From: Phytoamicus setariae
GTDB lineage: Bacteria; Pseudomonadota; Alphaproteobacteria; Rhizobiales; Rhizobiaceae
Length of the DNA: 64,000 nt
Direction: 5' to 3'
Assembly (NCBI RefSeq): GCF_016722925.1
Contig: NZ_JAEQNC010000013.1
Location: 1 to 64,000, forward strand
The translations under genes and the position numbers were made by a program. The notes under the pieces were generated by a model. It was not told the origin of the DNA. It did no database searches and worked only from the letters and a program-made list of their open reading frames with translations. Shown here piece after piece: positions 1 through 8,807 of the stretch; within the stretch, counting starts at the first letter, position 1, and every line of letters starts with the position of its first letter.

Positions 1-189
1 TTCCGACTGCGAGAGCTACGCGGCCAATTGGATCGTTCCGGTGGAGGTTACGGTCGTTCCCGAACCACAGACGTACGAGGAGGAATTCGTGATTTAATCA
101 CCCGCATGGGGCGGAATGGCGGCTTGGCGCAACTGCGACCCGCGTTATCACTGCGTCATGTCCGCTTTGCAGGGTTGCCTCAGCACCAG

Positions 190-544
190 AGGCAAACACC
201 CCGGTTGCCATCCCACAACCGACGCGAGGCATCACCCTTGCATCTGAAACCAAGGCAACGCTTGTCCTGAGGCTCCTGCAGCGAGAAGCCGGCGCAGCCC
301 TCTCGGAGCTCATGGCTACCACGGGCTGGCAAGCACACTCGACCCGAGGCATTTTGTCCGGCACAGTGCAAAAAAGCTCGGCTTGAATCTGATCAGCGAA
401 GTTACGGAAAATGGTATCCGGCGATATCGTATTGGCGATAAGACGGTGAACGATAGCGCACCCGAGCCGATCGAGCTACCTCCCTTCGGACCATTCAAAG
501 GTGCCCAAACAGCTGAGCAACCCGTTACCGAGCCGGAGGCCTGA
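190..544 (+). pseudogene. DUF3489-type protein remnant, frameshifted
   Basis: Conceptual translation around 230-375 gives a DUF3489-like stretch (LLQREAGAALSELMATTGWQ, then HSTRGILSG). The reading frame is lost at an A6 run (370-375). Adding one A restores KKLGLNLISE and a frame that continues to a stop at 542-544. Intact members of this family usually sit directly upstream of a DUF2924 gene and a serine recombinase, as here. The N-terminal part before about 190 is not recognisable in this frame, so the left edge is approximate. Seen: the frame break and the similarity in character. Inferred: loss of function. Confidence 0.6.
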
Positions 545-546
545 TT

Positions 547-1053
547 ATGGCTCGGTCGAGCATTGAGCAGAAAGTTGCTGCGGTCGGCGCCCTATCCCGG
601 CCGGAGCTCGTCGACCTCTGGGTCAAAAAATACCGCTGCTTGCCCCCGTCCGGCGCGCGCCAACCACTATTAGTTCGATCTGCAGCTTGGCATCTGCAGG
701 AAAAGCAGAACGGTGGTCTTTCGATGAACACTAAAAGGCTTATCAAAGCGACTTTGAAACGGATTGAAGCATCAACAAATGTCGGGGGCGTCGAGTTCAT
801 CAACGATCCTCCCGCAAAGGCGATTTAGCGCAACAAAGCAAATGCAAATGCCATCGATGACCATGCGGTTGGCGTGCGCGCCCAGCCCCTGCCTGGAGCC
901 CGCCTGATCCGTGACTGGAATGGACACCGCTACGTGGTGGACGTGGTCGAGAACCGTTTTGTCATGGATGGCAAGCCCTACCGATCCTTGACGGCGATCG
1001 CCTTGAAGATTACCGGCGCGAAATGGTCCGGACCGAGGTTCTTTGGCCTATGA
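547..1053 (+). pseudogene. DUF2924 domain protein, in-frame stop
   Basis: An ORF opens at ATG 547, two bases after the preceding remnant, and reads MARSSIEQKVAAVGALSRPE. It stops at TAG 826-828, but the same frame continues without further stops to TGA 1051-1053, giving the family-typical C-terminus (LIRDWNGHRYVVDVVENRF, then SLTAIALKITGAKWSGPRFF). DUF2924 proteins are partners of large serine recombinases in alphaproteobacterial mobile elements; their function is unknown. The terminal ATGA overlaps the recombinase start, the usual translational coupling. A single premature stop near the middle makes this a pseudogene unless the stop is suppressed or is a sequencing error. Confidence 0.75.
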
Positions 1054-2799
1054 GCGAGTTCAAGAAACTCCGCTGTGCAGTCTATACCCGCAAATCCAGT
1101 GAAGAGGGCCTCGATCAGACCTTCAACTCGCTCGATGCACAACGGGAAGCCTGCGTGGCCTTTATCGCATCACAAGCAAGCCTCGGTTGGAAGCTTGTGC
1201 CCGAACCCTTTGATGATGGCGGCATTTCAGGCGGCACGCTTGAGCGGCTCGGTATCCAGCGCTTGCTCCAGCATATTCGCGACGGACGGATCGATGTGGT
1301 GGTTGTCTACAAGATCGATCGCCTCACCCGCTCGCTGATGGATTTTGCCAAGCTGATCGACGTGTTCGACGGACACTCAGTCTCCTTCGTCTCCGTCACC
1401 CAGCAGTTCAATACCACGACCTCAATGGGACGATTGACGCTGAATGTCCTTCTTTCTTTCGCCCAGTTCGAACGAGAGGTCACGGCAGAGTGCATCCGCG
1501 ACAAAGTCGCCGCCTCTAAGAAGAAGGGGATCTGGATGGGCGGTGTCGTGCCTTTGGGCTATTGCGCTCAGGATCGCAAGCTTGTCATTGATGAGGATGG
1601 CGCCGTCACCGTGCGTCAAATTTTCAACGTTACCTGGAACTCGGTGCCGTTAAACCACTAATGCTGGAGCTGAACGAAGGGAGCGGTCGTTTGCCTGACG
1701 GAAGCGAGATCTTTGGCGCTTCGCTTCCTGCCTCTCCGCATAGCCGGGGCAAGATCTACCATGTGCTTTCCAATCCCATCTACATCGGCAAGATCCGTCA
1801 CAAAGGCGAGTTGCACGATGGCGAGCTAAAGCCGATCGTTGACGCTGAGACGTACGAGGCCGTTCAGAGAATGCTTGCCAATAGCGCTGCCCAATCCCAA
1901 AGGCTCAATCATTCATTCGCGCCCCCCTCTGCTGACAGGGCGCCTCTTCGATGAGCAGGGCAATCGCCTCACACCCGTCCATACGCAAAACCACGGCAAG
2001 CGGTATCGTTACCATGTCACGGACACCCGGAAAGCCGACACCTACGATGCGGATGTCTGGCGCATCCCTGGATCGGTCATTGAACCGATTGTTGAAGCAC
2101 AGCTCATTCAAGTCTTGAGGAATAGGGCGCAACTCGCGAAATGGATTCAAAAATATTGTCCTACCTCCAACCTGGCGCGAAGCCTTGAGAATGCCGCAGC
2201 GCTTGAGAGCCGCCTCTTGGCTGACAATCTCAGTGAAAGCAAAGCATCGATCATTCGGCGGATATTTATGCGTATCTCGCTGGCCACTAATAGCATCCAC
2301 TTTGAGATCGACGTGCGCAGGCTGGTTGCGATTATCGCCAAGCATGGGCGCGGCATAGATATTCCGGCGGTCAATCAATCGGCAGAATCGGGCGGGAGGC
2401 AGCACGGGAAGCCCGCGATGAATCTGCAACCGCCACGATCTCGATCACCCTGCCCATCATTCTCAAGCGCCGAGGTGCGGAAGTACGGATCGTGGTTGAG
2501 GATGGCGCAACGCAAAACAAATCGTTGATCAAACTCTGATCGACGCCACCGCAAAAGCACATCTTGCCATGCAGAGGCTGACAGATGGATCAGGGAAATC
2601 CATCGCGCATATTGCCAGCGACTTCAGAATGGATGCATCAGATCTGAGCCGCATCCTTCCCCTCGCCTTTCTATCCCCCAAACTCACCGAGGCAATCCTG
2701 ACAGGTCGGCAGCCGGCCGATCTGACGCTCCGCAAGCTCACGCGAGGTGTCGAAGTTCCCATCGAATGGGTCAAGCAGGATGAACTTCTGAGGGGCTAA
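1050..2799 (+). pseudogene. Large serine recombinase, multiply frameshifted
   Basis: The N-terminal resolvase domain is intact from ATG 1050: AVYTRKSSEEGLDQTFNSLD carries the catalytic Ser, followed by an IDRLTRS motif. The frame is lost near 1630 (RQIF then RYLELGAVKPLM needs a -1 change), again at the C6 run 1922-1927 (five C would restore APPLLTGRLFDEQ), again near 2380-2420 (SATATISITLPIILKRRG lies in another frame), and again near 2500-2523. The last frame carries the typical recombinase tail (LPLAFLSPKLTEAILTGRQP) to a stop at 2797-2799. Family length is about 550-600 residues, matching the full span. At least four breaks argue for genuine decay of an integrase/invertase-type recombinase; no att site or cargo could be identified. 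Confidence 0.85.
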
Positions 2800-2827
2800 A
2801 ACACTTATTTTTACACCAAAAAAACCA

Positions 2828-2846
2828 CGCCGGCACATTGCCGGCG
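2828..2846 (+). terminator. Hairpin after the recombinase remnant
   Basis: A 7-bp stem (CGCCGGC / GCCGGCG) with a 5-base loop starts 29 bases after the recombinase stop. The following bases (GCTTTCGTTTCTG) are only moderately T-rich, and an A-run lies before it, so it could act in either direction. Structure is seen; terminator function is inferred. Confidence 0.45.
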
Positions 2847-3348
2847 GCTTTCGTTTCTGATCCGCTGCGGGCACACCTAGCACGCCATTCAAAAATGTCG
2901 AAAAGCGGCGGGTCGCAGAAGCCGGCCGACAGAGACTATCTCTGCTCTTCGGCGGATTTTTGGGAGAATTGGAGACGATTCTGGAAACTGTCCCAGCAGC
3001 ATACCTTGCAAGTCTCGGAATAGTTTAAGTTATTCCAATAACTAGAAAATCAGCGTTTCTAGGAGGACTGTTTGGTGGAGCATGATGTGCTCACACCGAC
3101 GACCTGTTGTTTTCAAGCCCTTGATTTGGCTGATGTTGCGAGACGCGGGTCGAATACATAACCCTTCACCTGCTGAAAACAACGGGTCGTGGAAATGGCC
3201 GAACGGAGACTACCTCTCGAAATTCGGGATAAAATCACGTTTTTGGAGAATTCGTACAAGCCGTTACGCACCAAAGGGCCGGCAACCCTTTGAATTCTCG
3301 GTAACTTATTGAGAGACAAGAGAATTCATGCACAAAGGCCAGACTGAA
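2847..3348. other. Non-coding stretch between element remnant and tRNA
   Basis: About 500 bases with no supportable gene. Short ORFs are present but lack a good start and family resemblance. An inverted repeat GAGAATTC (3246-3253) / GAATTCTC (3292-3299) encloses a second hairpin CAAAGGG / CCCTTTG (3272-3292) just downstream of the minus-strand tRNA; it has no T-run, so I do not call it a terminator. Confidence 0.5.
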
Positions 3349-3424
<76 letters not shown>

Positions 3425-3503
3425 GCCGTGACCGCGCGTTTGCGACGCGTTTGATCGGCCGTATAAAGAAGAGTTTAAAGTCACCATTTTACTGGGGACT
3501 GAA

Positions 3504-3579
<76 letters not shown>

Positions 3580-3707
3580 GCCGTGACCCGCGTTGCTGCG
3601 CGTCTGATGGGCCGTATAAAGAGGAAGCTTCCCCTTGGCAACCCCCGCTCGGAGAAAACTTAAAAAAAACTGCAGTTTCCCCCGAGAGGGCAATTACCCT
3701 AGCGAAA

Positions 3708-4607
3708 TCAAAGATAAAGTTTTCCCGAAGCAACCCGGACAGCTTCTCCACCGATGCGAGCACGGGAAATCTCGGCGCTTTCGACTTCGATATGCAGGTC
3801 GATATGCGAAGGGCGGCCCATCTCGACGCCCTGCTCGATCAACAGCGCGTGATGGCCGTCGGCGAGCGCATCGAAATGGCGGATTGCGCCGCTCATCGCA
3901 GCCACCGCGCCGCCCGTTGCCGGGTCTTCGGCAATGCCCATATCCGGAGCAAACATCCGCGCATGAAAGCTCGCGCGGTGATCGGCGCCGCCGCGGCAAT
4001 AGACATAGGCGCTGAGGCTCTTGCCGACGCGCTTTTGCCACAAGCCGGCATCGAACGTCAGGGTACTGGCGATGCCCATGTCGCGCACCGGCACCATCAG
4101 GAAGGGTACGCCGGCGCTCCAGACCGACAGCGTATGATTCTCGAAACCGATATCGGCAGCGCTGATGCAGAGCGCATCGGCGACATTCTGTACATCGACA
4201 TCAGCGGCGAGTTGCTCGGACTTGCGTGGCAGGTCGAATTCCGCGAATGACACCTGCCCGGGCGCAACGCGGACAAGACAACGGACTGGACCGACATTTT
4301 CCTCGAGCACGCTGACCACATCGAGTCCACGACTGGCATTTGACCGTTCCGCCAGCGCAATCGCCGTTCCGACGGTCGGATGGCCGGCAAAAGGCAATTC
4401 GCGGCCGGGCGTGAAGATGCGAATGCGGGCGGTATGGGCCGCATTTTCCGCCGGCTGCACGAACACCGTTTCCGACAGGTTGAATTCGCGCGCGATCGCC
4501 TGCATGGCATCGTCCGTCAGCCCCGCTCCGTCGAACACCACCGCTAGCGGATTGCCCGCAAGAGCCTTGCTGGTGAAAACATCGTAGATTGCATAGTCAC
4601 GCGCCAT
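3708..4607 (-). CDS. PhzF family phenazine biosynthesis-like isomerase
   Basis: A 299-residue protein of the PhzF/epimerase-like fold, a cytosolic enzyme family that catalyses isomerisation through an active-site Glu. The family features are visible: a DVFTSKALAGNPLAVV start, SETVFV with the presumed catalytic Glu near residue 45, GHPTVGTAIAL, and the second-half motif EDPATGGAVAAMSG. Length matches the family (about 280-300). The start at 4607 gives the standard N-terminus; an upstream extension is possible but runs into the preceding gene. It lies 17 bases after the Nudix gene and is probably the last gene of a three-gene operon. The substrate is unknown; most PhzF homologues outside phenazine producers have no assigned role. 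Confidence 0.88.
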   Translation of the reverse strand: MARDYAIYDVFTSKALAGNPLAVVFDGAGLTDDAMQAIAREFNLSETVFVQPAENAAHTARIRIFTPGRELPFAGHPTVGTAIALAERSNASRGLDVVSVLEENVGPVRCLVRVAPGQVSFAEFDLPRKSEQLAADVDVQNVADALCISAADIGFENHTLSVWSAGVPFLMVPVRDMGIASTLTFDAGLWQKRVGKSLSAYVYCRGGADHRASFHARMFAPDMGIAEDPATGGAVAAMSGAIRHFDALADGHHALLIEQGVEMGRPSHIDLHIEVESAEISRARIGGEAVRVASGKLYL

Positions 4608-4624
4608 GATTTCGTTCCCGTTAC

Positions 4625-5356
4625 TCAATTGAACAGCCACCGCAGAATCGGCGGCATGAAGTAGGCATAGTCGTAGGCGGCAGGATCGGCATCGCGGATC
4701 GCCACCGCACCGGTGATTTCTGGTTGCGGGTCCGCCGCAACATGGGCCGCAATGATCTCCAGCATCGACGCAGCCGTTGCCGGGAACCGGAAAACCCGAA
4801 ACACGCACACCGTGTTGAGAGCATGAAGCGCGTGATAGCCGGCGCCGGCCACCGCCGCTGCCAGATCGAGCCCGGTCTCCTCCAGAACCTCGCGCCGCAT
4901 GTTGCCGTCAAGATCGCACAGGCCATCGACGACATCATGGCGATCCATTGAGCCCGCAGCGCAATAGACGCGCCCCGGATTGGCGGTATGCGCGCCCATG
5001 CGGATCGCAATCAGCGCGCCGTCCGAACTCATCACCACCGGCAAACCGAAAAGGTGATAGGCGTCTGGCCCTTGGCGCTGCTTTCGCCAATGCAGAAAGG
5101 CCGAGAACGGGATCATATGTGCCCTGCCCTCGAGCGCGCCGTTGCTGAAACTGAGCTGGCGCTGAAACACCATCTGCCCGTCATAGAGGTGCGGATTGGC
5201 GTCGATCTCGCGCGCCCAGTTCTCTGCAACTTCGGTACGGCGGGAGCAATGCCAGGGATGCTCGCCATCCAACACTGCCAGTCGAATGGCACCCGGTTCG
5301 AATATCACGCCCTCCGGCGGAAAGCCGGCTGCTTCGAGTGGAGTTAATTCAGTCAT
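4625..5356 (-). CDS. Nudix-like hydrolase
   Basis: A 243-residue cytosolic protein with a Nudix core in the second half: an AAGSMDRHD stretch followed by the helix MRREVLEETGLDL, which supplies the REXXEE-type metal-binding residues. The spacing between the Gly loop and the helix is longer than in the canonical 23-residue box. The N-terminal half (about 110 residues) is not recognisable and may recognise the substrate. The start ATG at 5356 overlaps the stop of the upstream endonuclease-like gene (ATGA), which indicates translational coupling. The substrate cannot be told from sequence. Confidence 0.8.
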   Translation of the reverse strand: MTELTPLEAAGFPPEGVIFEPGAIRLAVLDGEHPWHCSRRTEVAENWAREIDANPHLYDGQMVFQRQLSFSNGALEGRAHMIPFSAFLHWRKQRQGPDAYHLFGLPVVMSSDGALIAIRMGAHTANPGRVYCAAGSMDRHDVVDGLCDLDGNMRREVLEETGLDLAAAVAGAGYHALHALNTVCVFRVFRFPATAASMLEIIAAHVAADPQPEITGAVAIRDADPAAYDYAYFMPPILRWLFN

Positions 5357-6462
5357 TGCAGATCGAGTTCCATGACGACCGGGCAATGGTCGGAGGCCTT
5401 CGGGCGGTCCCAACCCGTGCGCGGATAGCGCTCCACCTCCTGGCCCAGCGGAAAGACCGTCCTGAAGGGTTGGCCGCTACGGATGACTTCGGGAATGGCA
5501 GCTGGATTTAGCTTCGACAGAGCTCGCGACAACCAGATGTAATCGAGCTGGCACAGATGCCGCTCCAGCATTCCGCGCGCGTGGTAAAGCGTCCAGCGAT
5601 CGTTTTCGGGTCGCCTCAGCATTGCGTTTTCCACAAAACCATCTGCCGAGAGGATATCGAGCGCGCTGACTTGCTCGCCTGCATGGGTAAAGGTAAACCC
5701 ACTCCGCCGGGTGCCATCGATCATCAGTTTCTCCTGATAATCGTTCATGTCGCCGCAAATTACGAAATTCTTGTTCGCAGACGCATCCTTGCCGAACCGT
5801 TGTTCGATGATGCGCCGCACGGCCGTCAGTTCGGCGCGCCGGATCGCCATGGTGCCGTCGCGGCCGTCCACGCCTTCGCGATGCGTGCTCATGGACTTGA
5901 GATGCACGACATAGACTGTCAGCGGGCGACCGCCTATGCGCAGATCGAGTTCGAGGCAGTCTCGACGAAACACCCGGTCGTCGGGCTTTTCCGTCTCGGC
6001 AAGCTCCTCGTTGAACAGCCCAAGCTGCCTGTATGTCAGCTCCGAATGGCTGCGGACATCGACAAATTCGATCGGTTCGCCATCGGCCGTCTGGTCGCGC
6101 ATCATGATGGCGACATCGATGCCGCGGGAATCGTTGCCCTCGATCAGGTACTTGTGCCGATATCCGGCTCCGATCATGCGGTAGAGATAGCCATATTCGA
6201 AAGCATTGAGCGCTTCGAGGCTCTCGACTTCCTGCAGGCAGAGGATATCGGCCTCCATGTCGGCGATCGCAAGCGCGGTCAGCTGACGGGTATCGTCGGT
6301 CGAGCCGATCATCCGCGCCTCTTCCAGCCGCTGATACTCCGCCTCGTTGTGAACAGCATAAAGGCGCATCACCCTGTCCTGCCGGACCTGATTGCGAAAA
6401 CCGGTAAAATCAAAGCGGGTCAGCAGGTTTTCGATATTGAAGGTGCCGATGCGAACCGCCAT
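5353..6462 (-). CDS. Endonuclease/exonuclease/phosphatase family protein
   Basis: A 369-residue EEP-fold metal-dependent phosphodiesterase. Visible motifs in order: RIGTFNIENL at the N-terminus, DILCLQEVES with the metal-binding Glu, VVHLKSM, GDMNDYQ, and SDHCPVVMEL near the end with the catalytic Asp-His. No signal peptide is apparent. Members of this fold act on nucleic acids, phosphoinositides or small phosphodiesters, so the substrate is open. It is the first gene of the operon with the Nudix and PhzF genes; coupling a phosphodiesterase with a Nudix hydrolase suggests a nucleotide-type substrate, but that is inference. Confidence 0.87.
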   Translation of the reverse strand: MAVRIGTFNIENLLTRFDFTGFRNQVRQDRVMRLYAVHNEAEYQRLEEARMIGSTDDTRQLTALAIADMEADILCLQEVESLEALNAFEYGYLYRMIGAGYRHKYLIEGNDSRGIDVAIMMRDQTADGEPIEFVDVRSHSELTYRQLGLFNEELAETEKPDDRVFRRDCLELDLRIGGRPLTVYVVHLKSMSTHREGVDGRDGTMAIRRAELTAVRRIIEQRFGKDASANKNFVICGDMNDYQEKLMIDGTRRSGFTFTHAGEQVSALDILSADGFVENAMLRRPENDRWTLYHARGMLERHLCQLDYIWLSRALSKLNPAAIPEVIRSGQPFRTVFPLGQEVERYPRTGWDRPKASDHCPVVMELDLQ

Positions 6463-6729
6463 GCCATTCTCCTCTGGGACTCATCCGAATCTATAGCATG
6501 CCGCAGTCTGGCGGTGAAATTGCCGGCGGCCATGACAAGTGGCCTGACTGTAAGTTGAACGCCAAACGCCGACTGCCGAAAACAGATTAAATCGGAGCGA
6601 AGCACCCAGAAATATACGCAAGTTCAGACAGTTGCGGTGAATCTCCTCTAAAATTCTCTGGACTCCAGAATATTGGGGAAAGATAGTTCGTCATTGGAAG
6701 GGAAACGCACCAATGCATAAGGGGACGAC
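6463..6729. other. Divergent intergenic region
   Basis: 267 bases between the minus-strand endonuclease-like operon and the plus-strand DUF4189 gene. It must hold both promoters. A clear AAGGGGACGAC ribosome binding site precedes the DUF4189 start. I see no other gene or strong dyad. Confidence 0.4.
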
Positions 6730-7116
6730 ATGAATTCGCTTGGGAAATTACTTCTGGCAACATCGCTTGGGGCGGTATTGCTTTGCGAACCTGTGGCAGC
6801 GCTTGCGCAGGAGCTTTACGGCTCAATTGCCTACTCGCAACAGACCCGCGCCTATGGTTGGTCGATAGACAATGCTTCGCAGGCGGACGCCGAGAATTCC
6901 GCGATGAACGAATGCTACAAACGTGCGAGCGATTGCAAGGTCGCGATGTCGTTCCGCAATGCCTGCGGCGCGGTGGCGACAGGTGAAGACGGCGGCTGGG
7001 GCTCCGACTGGGGTCGCAATTACTCCGCCGCCCAGAACAAGGCCATGCACATCTGCGACGGCTATTCCTACAACTGCAAGGTCGTGGTGACGCAGTGCGT
7101 CACGGGCGCGCAGTAG
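6730..7116 (+). CDS. DUF4189 domain secreted protein
   Basis: A 128-residue exported protein. Residues 1-26 form a signal peptide (hydrophobic core then AALAQ). The mature part has the DUF4189 pattern: YGSIAYSQQTRAYGWS, the small-residue helix DAENSAMNEC, and paired Cys residues (NECYKRASDCKVAMSF, NACGA, ICDGYSYNCKVV, QCV) that would form disulfides in the periplasm. The second half repeats the same motif (SAAQNKAMHICDGYSYNCKV), so it is a tandem of two half-domains. Function of the family is unknown. A good ribosome binding site lies upstream and the gene stands alone. Confidence 0.85.
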   Translation: MNSLGKLLLATSLGAVLLCEPVAALAQELYGSIAYSQQTRAYGWSIDNASQADAENSAMNECYKRASDCKVAMSFRNACGAVATGEDGGWGSDWGRNYSAAQNKAMHICDGYSYNCKVVVTQCVTGAQ

Positions 7117-7175
7117 GCCCGTAAAAAATACCATGGCCCTCCGGATTGCACCCGCGGGCTTCGCGGCGTGCAGTC

Positions 7176-7988
7176 CTATGCTGCGAGGGCCCAGTTTGTT
7201 CGTTCGTGCATGCACTTGAAGCCGGTGCGATACATATTCGCCAGCGATGGATTTGGGCCGTCCTGAATTCCTGTTTCGGTGAACACCCAGGCCTTTCCCA
7301 GCGATGCCGCATCGGCAATCCTACGCGCAATGAGTGCTCCCTGCGCGCCGTGCCTTCGCGCTTCAACAAGGGTCGCCGCAATTCCCAGCCAGCCGGCATC
7401 CTCGCCAATGTAGAGTGCAGCCCCACCGACTGCCCGCTTGCCATCGCGAGCGATATAGCAGCGCCAGCGGTCTCGGCCAGGCAGTGCTTCAAGCCACGGC
7501 TGGAACACGCCGGGCATCCCGAAACCGGCAAGCACCGTGCTGGCAAACTCCTTTGCCCTGTCTGCACCCGCCGGTTCGATCTGAAGGTCGGTCTCTACCT
7601 GTGGAACCTCATCCGTCATGCGACCCATCTTGGCCCAATTCGCAGGCAAGCGGGTAAAGCCCGCGTCCACCAGCCGTAGTTCGAATCCGCCCGGCATTGC
7701 GAATGGAGCCATCTGCAATTGTGCCACCGGCGCGGAATGGCTGCGCATATAGGCTGCTATTTTCGGCAACTCGCCAGCCTCGCCACGATGGTCGATACCG
7801 TAGCCGACCACGCGGTTGAACGTCACCAACGGAACATTCTTCGCACTGATGGAAAGCGCGCCGGCGATGGGACTGCAATCGGCGCCGAGCGCCTTGCCTG
7901 TCTCGGCGGGCATCGCGCTCATCATATCGGCGATGGCTTCCATTTCAATCGTCTCAGCCATGCAGGCTGCATCGGCCTTGCTCAACAT
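7176..7988 (-). CDS. GNAT family N-acetyltransferase
   Basis: A 270-residue protein with a C-terminal acetyltransferase core: RCYIARDGKRAVGGAALYIG, then the acetyl-CoA pyrophosphate-binding loop EARRHGAQGALIARRIADAA, and the final beta strand AWVFTETG. The N-terminal half is poorly conserved and could be a degenerate second GNAT domain. I chose ATG 7988 because GGAGG lies 8 bases upstream; an in-frame TTG at 7994 is less likely. It is transcribed divergently from a TetR-type regulator, with a dyad between them, so it is a likely target of that regulator. Confidence 0.8.
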   Translation of the reverse strand: MLSKADAACMAETIEMEAIADMMSAMPAETGKALGADCSPIAGALSISAKNVPLVTFNRVVGYGIDHRGEAGELPKIAAYMRSHSAPVAQLQMAPFAMPGGFELRLVDAGFTRLPANWAKMGRMTDEVPQVETDLQIEPAGADRAKEFASTVLAGFGMPGVFQPWLEALPGRDRWRCYIARDGKRAVGGAALYIGEDAGWLGIAATLVEARRHGAQGALIARRIADAASLGKAWVFTETGIQDGPNPSLANMYRTGFKCMHERTNWALAA

Positions 7989-8007
7989 TGCCAAGTCCTC
8001 CGAATTG

Positions 8008-8022
8008 CCTTACACCGTAAGG
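8008..8022. promoter_or_regulatory. Operator-like palindrome between GNAT and TetR genes
   Basis: CCTTAC-ACC-GTAAGG, a perfect 6-bp inverted repeat with a 3-base centre, lies in the 75-base gap between the two divergent genes, 20 bases from the GNAT start. Size and position fit a TetR operator controlling both genes. The sequence is seen; the binding is inferred. Confidence 0.6.
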
Positions 8023-8063
8023 ATAATCCACAGCCTCGCGATGTAAAGGAAATTTCGTCCTTC

Positions 8064-8726
8064 ATGACGACGATGCCGAAAAAGCCGAAGCTGACACGCG
8101 AAACGATCGTCGAAGCTGCCATTGAGCTGATCGAGAGCGAAGGCCTGGACAGCCTGTCGACTCGCGCGCTCGGCAATCGGCTCGGGGTGCAGGCGATGTC
8201 GCTTTACCATCATGTCGAGAGCAAGGACGTCCTGCTCGATCTGATCACCGCCAGGCTGGCGACGATGATCGAGTTTGGCGACCATACGGGGAATTGGCGC
8301 TGCGAACTCGAGGCAGTCTCACGCAGCTATATCGACATTGCCAGGCGCTACCCCAGATCCTTCCCTCTGCTGGCGGCGCGCCGTTTCAATACGCCGGAGA
8401 CCTTGCCGGTGCTCGAAAGGATCCTGTCGATATTCCGGCGCGCGGGCCTGCCACCGGCGGGAACCGCAGCGTCTTTTCGCATTTTGGGATATTACCTGAA
8501 CGGCGCGGGCTTGACCGAAGGCGCGACGATAGAGGCCGAACGGCGAACCGATTTCCATCTCCAGGATTCCGGGTTCCTCGAAGGATTTCCAGTTTCCGGC
8601 GAGACGGTAGCGCATCTCGCCTTGCCAAATCTGTCCGGTATTTTCGAGAAGGGGTTGGAGGTGATCCTCGATTCGATCGAGGACGAGATAAGGCTTACCC
8701 GCGTGAACAGACCCCACTCCGTCTAG
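8064..8726 (+). CDS. TetR/AcrR family transcriptional regulator
   Basis: A 220-residue repressor-type protein. The N-terminal helix-turn-helix (residues about 10-60) reads TRETIVEAAIELIESEGLDS then STRALGNRLGVQAMSLYHHV, the classical TetR pattern. The C-terminal ligand domain has the TetR_C layout (RRYPRSFPLLAARRF, then SFRILGYYLNGAGL). The start at 8064 gives a short basic leader (MTTMPKKPK). It is divergent from a GNAT gene and separated by a dyad that may be its operator, which suggests autoregulation plus control of the acetyltransferase. The effector is unknown. Confidence 0.9.
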   Translation: MTTMPKKPKLTRETIVEAAIELIESEGLDSLSTRALGNRLGVQAMSLYHHVESKDVLLDLITARLATMIEFGDHTGNWRCELEAVSRSYIDIARRYPRSFPLLAARRFNTPETLPVLERILSIFRRAGLPPAGTAASFRILGYYLNGAGLTEGATIEAERRTDFHLQDSGFLEGFPVSGETVAHLALPNLSGIFEKGLEVILDSIEDEIRLTRVNRPHSV

Positions 8727-8768
8727 TGCAAAGCCCCAAATCCGAGATCCTGCCTCGGCAAGGTAAGA

Positions 8769-8802
8769 CAGCGCCGCGCCTCGATTTCGAAGCGCGGCGC
8801 TG
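8769..8802. terminator. Bidirectional hairpin between convergent genes
   Basis: An 11-bp perfect inverted repeat (CAGCGCCGCGC / GCGCGGCGCTG) with a 12-base loop lies between the TetR stop (8726) and the aminotransferase stop (8808, opposite strand). No T-run follows on either side, but the stem is very stable and the place is right for a shared terminator. Confidence 0.6.
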
Positions 8803-8807
8803 GTGGA

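Noticed and set aside
3272-3292. Terminator for the tRNA-Lys copies
   Set aside because: Good 7-bp stem but no T-run; kept only as a note.
2838-3312. Small plus-strand ORFs after the recombinase remnant
   Set aside because: No ribosome binding site, no family resemblance, and composition unlike neighbouring genes.
5557-6558. 333-residue plus-strand ORF
   Set aside because: Fully antisense to the endonuclease-like gene, which has clear motifs.
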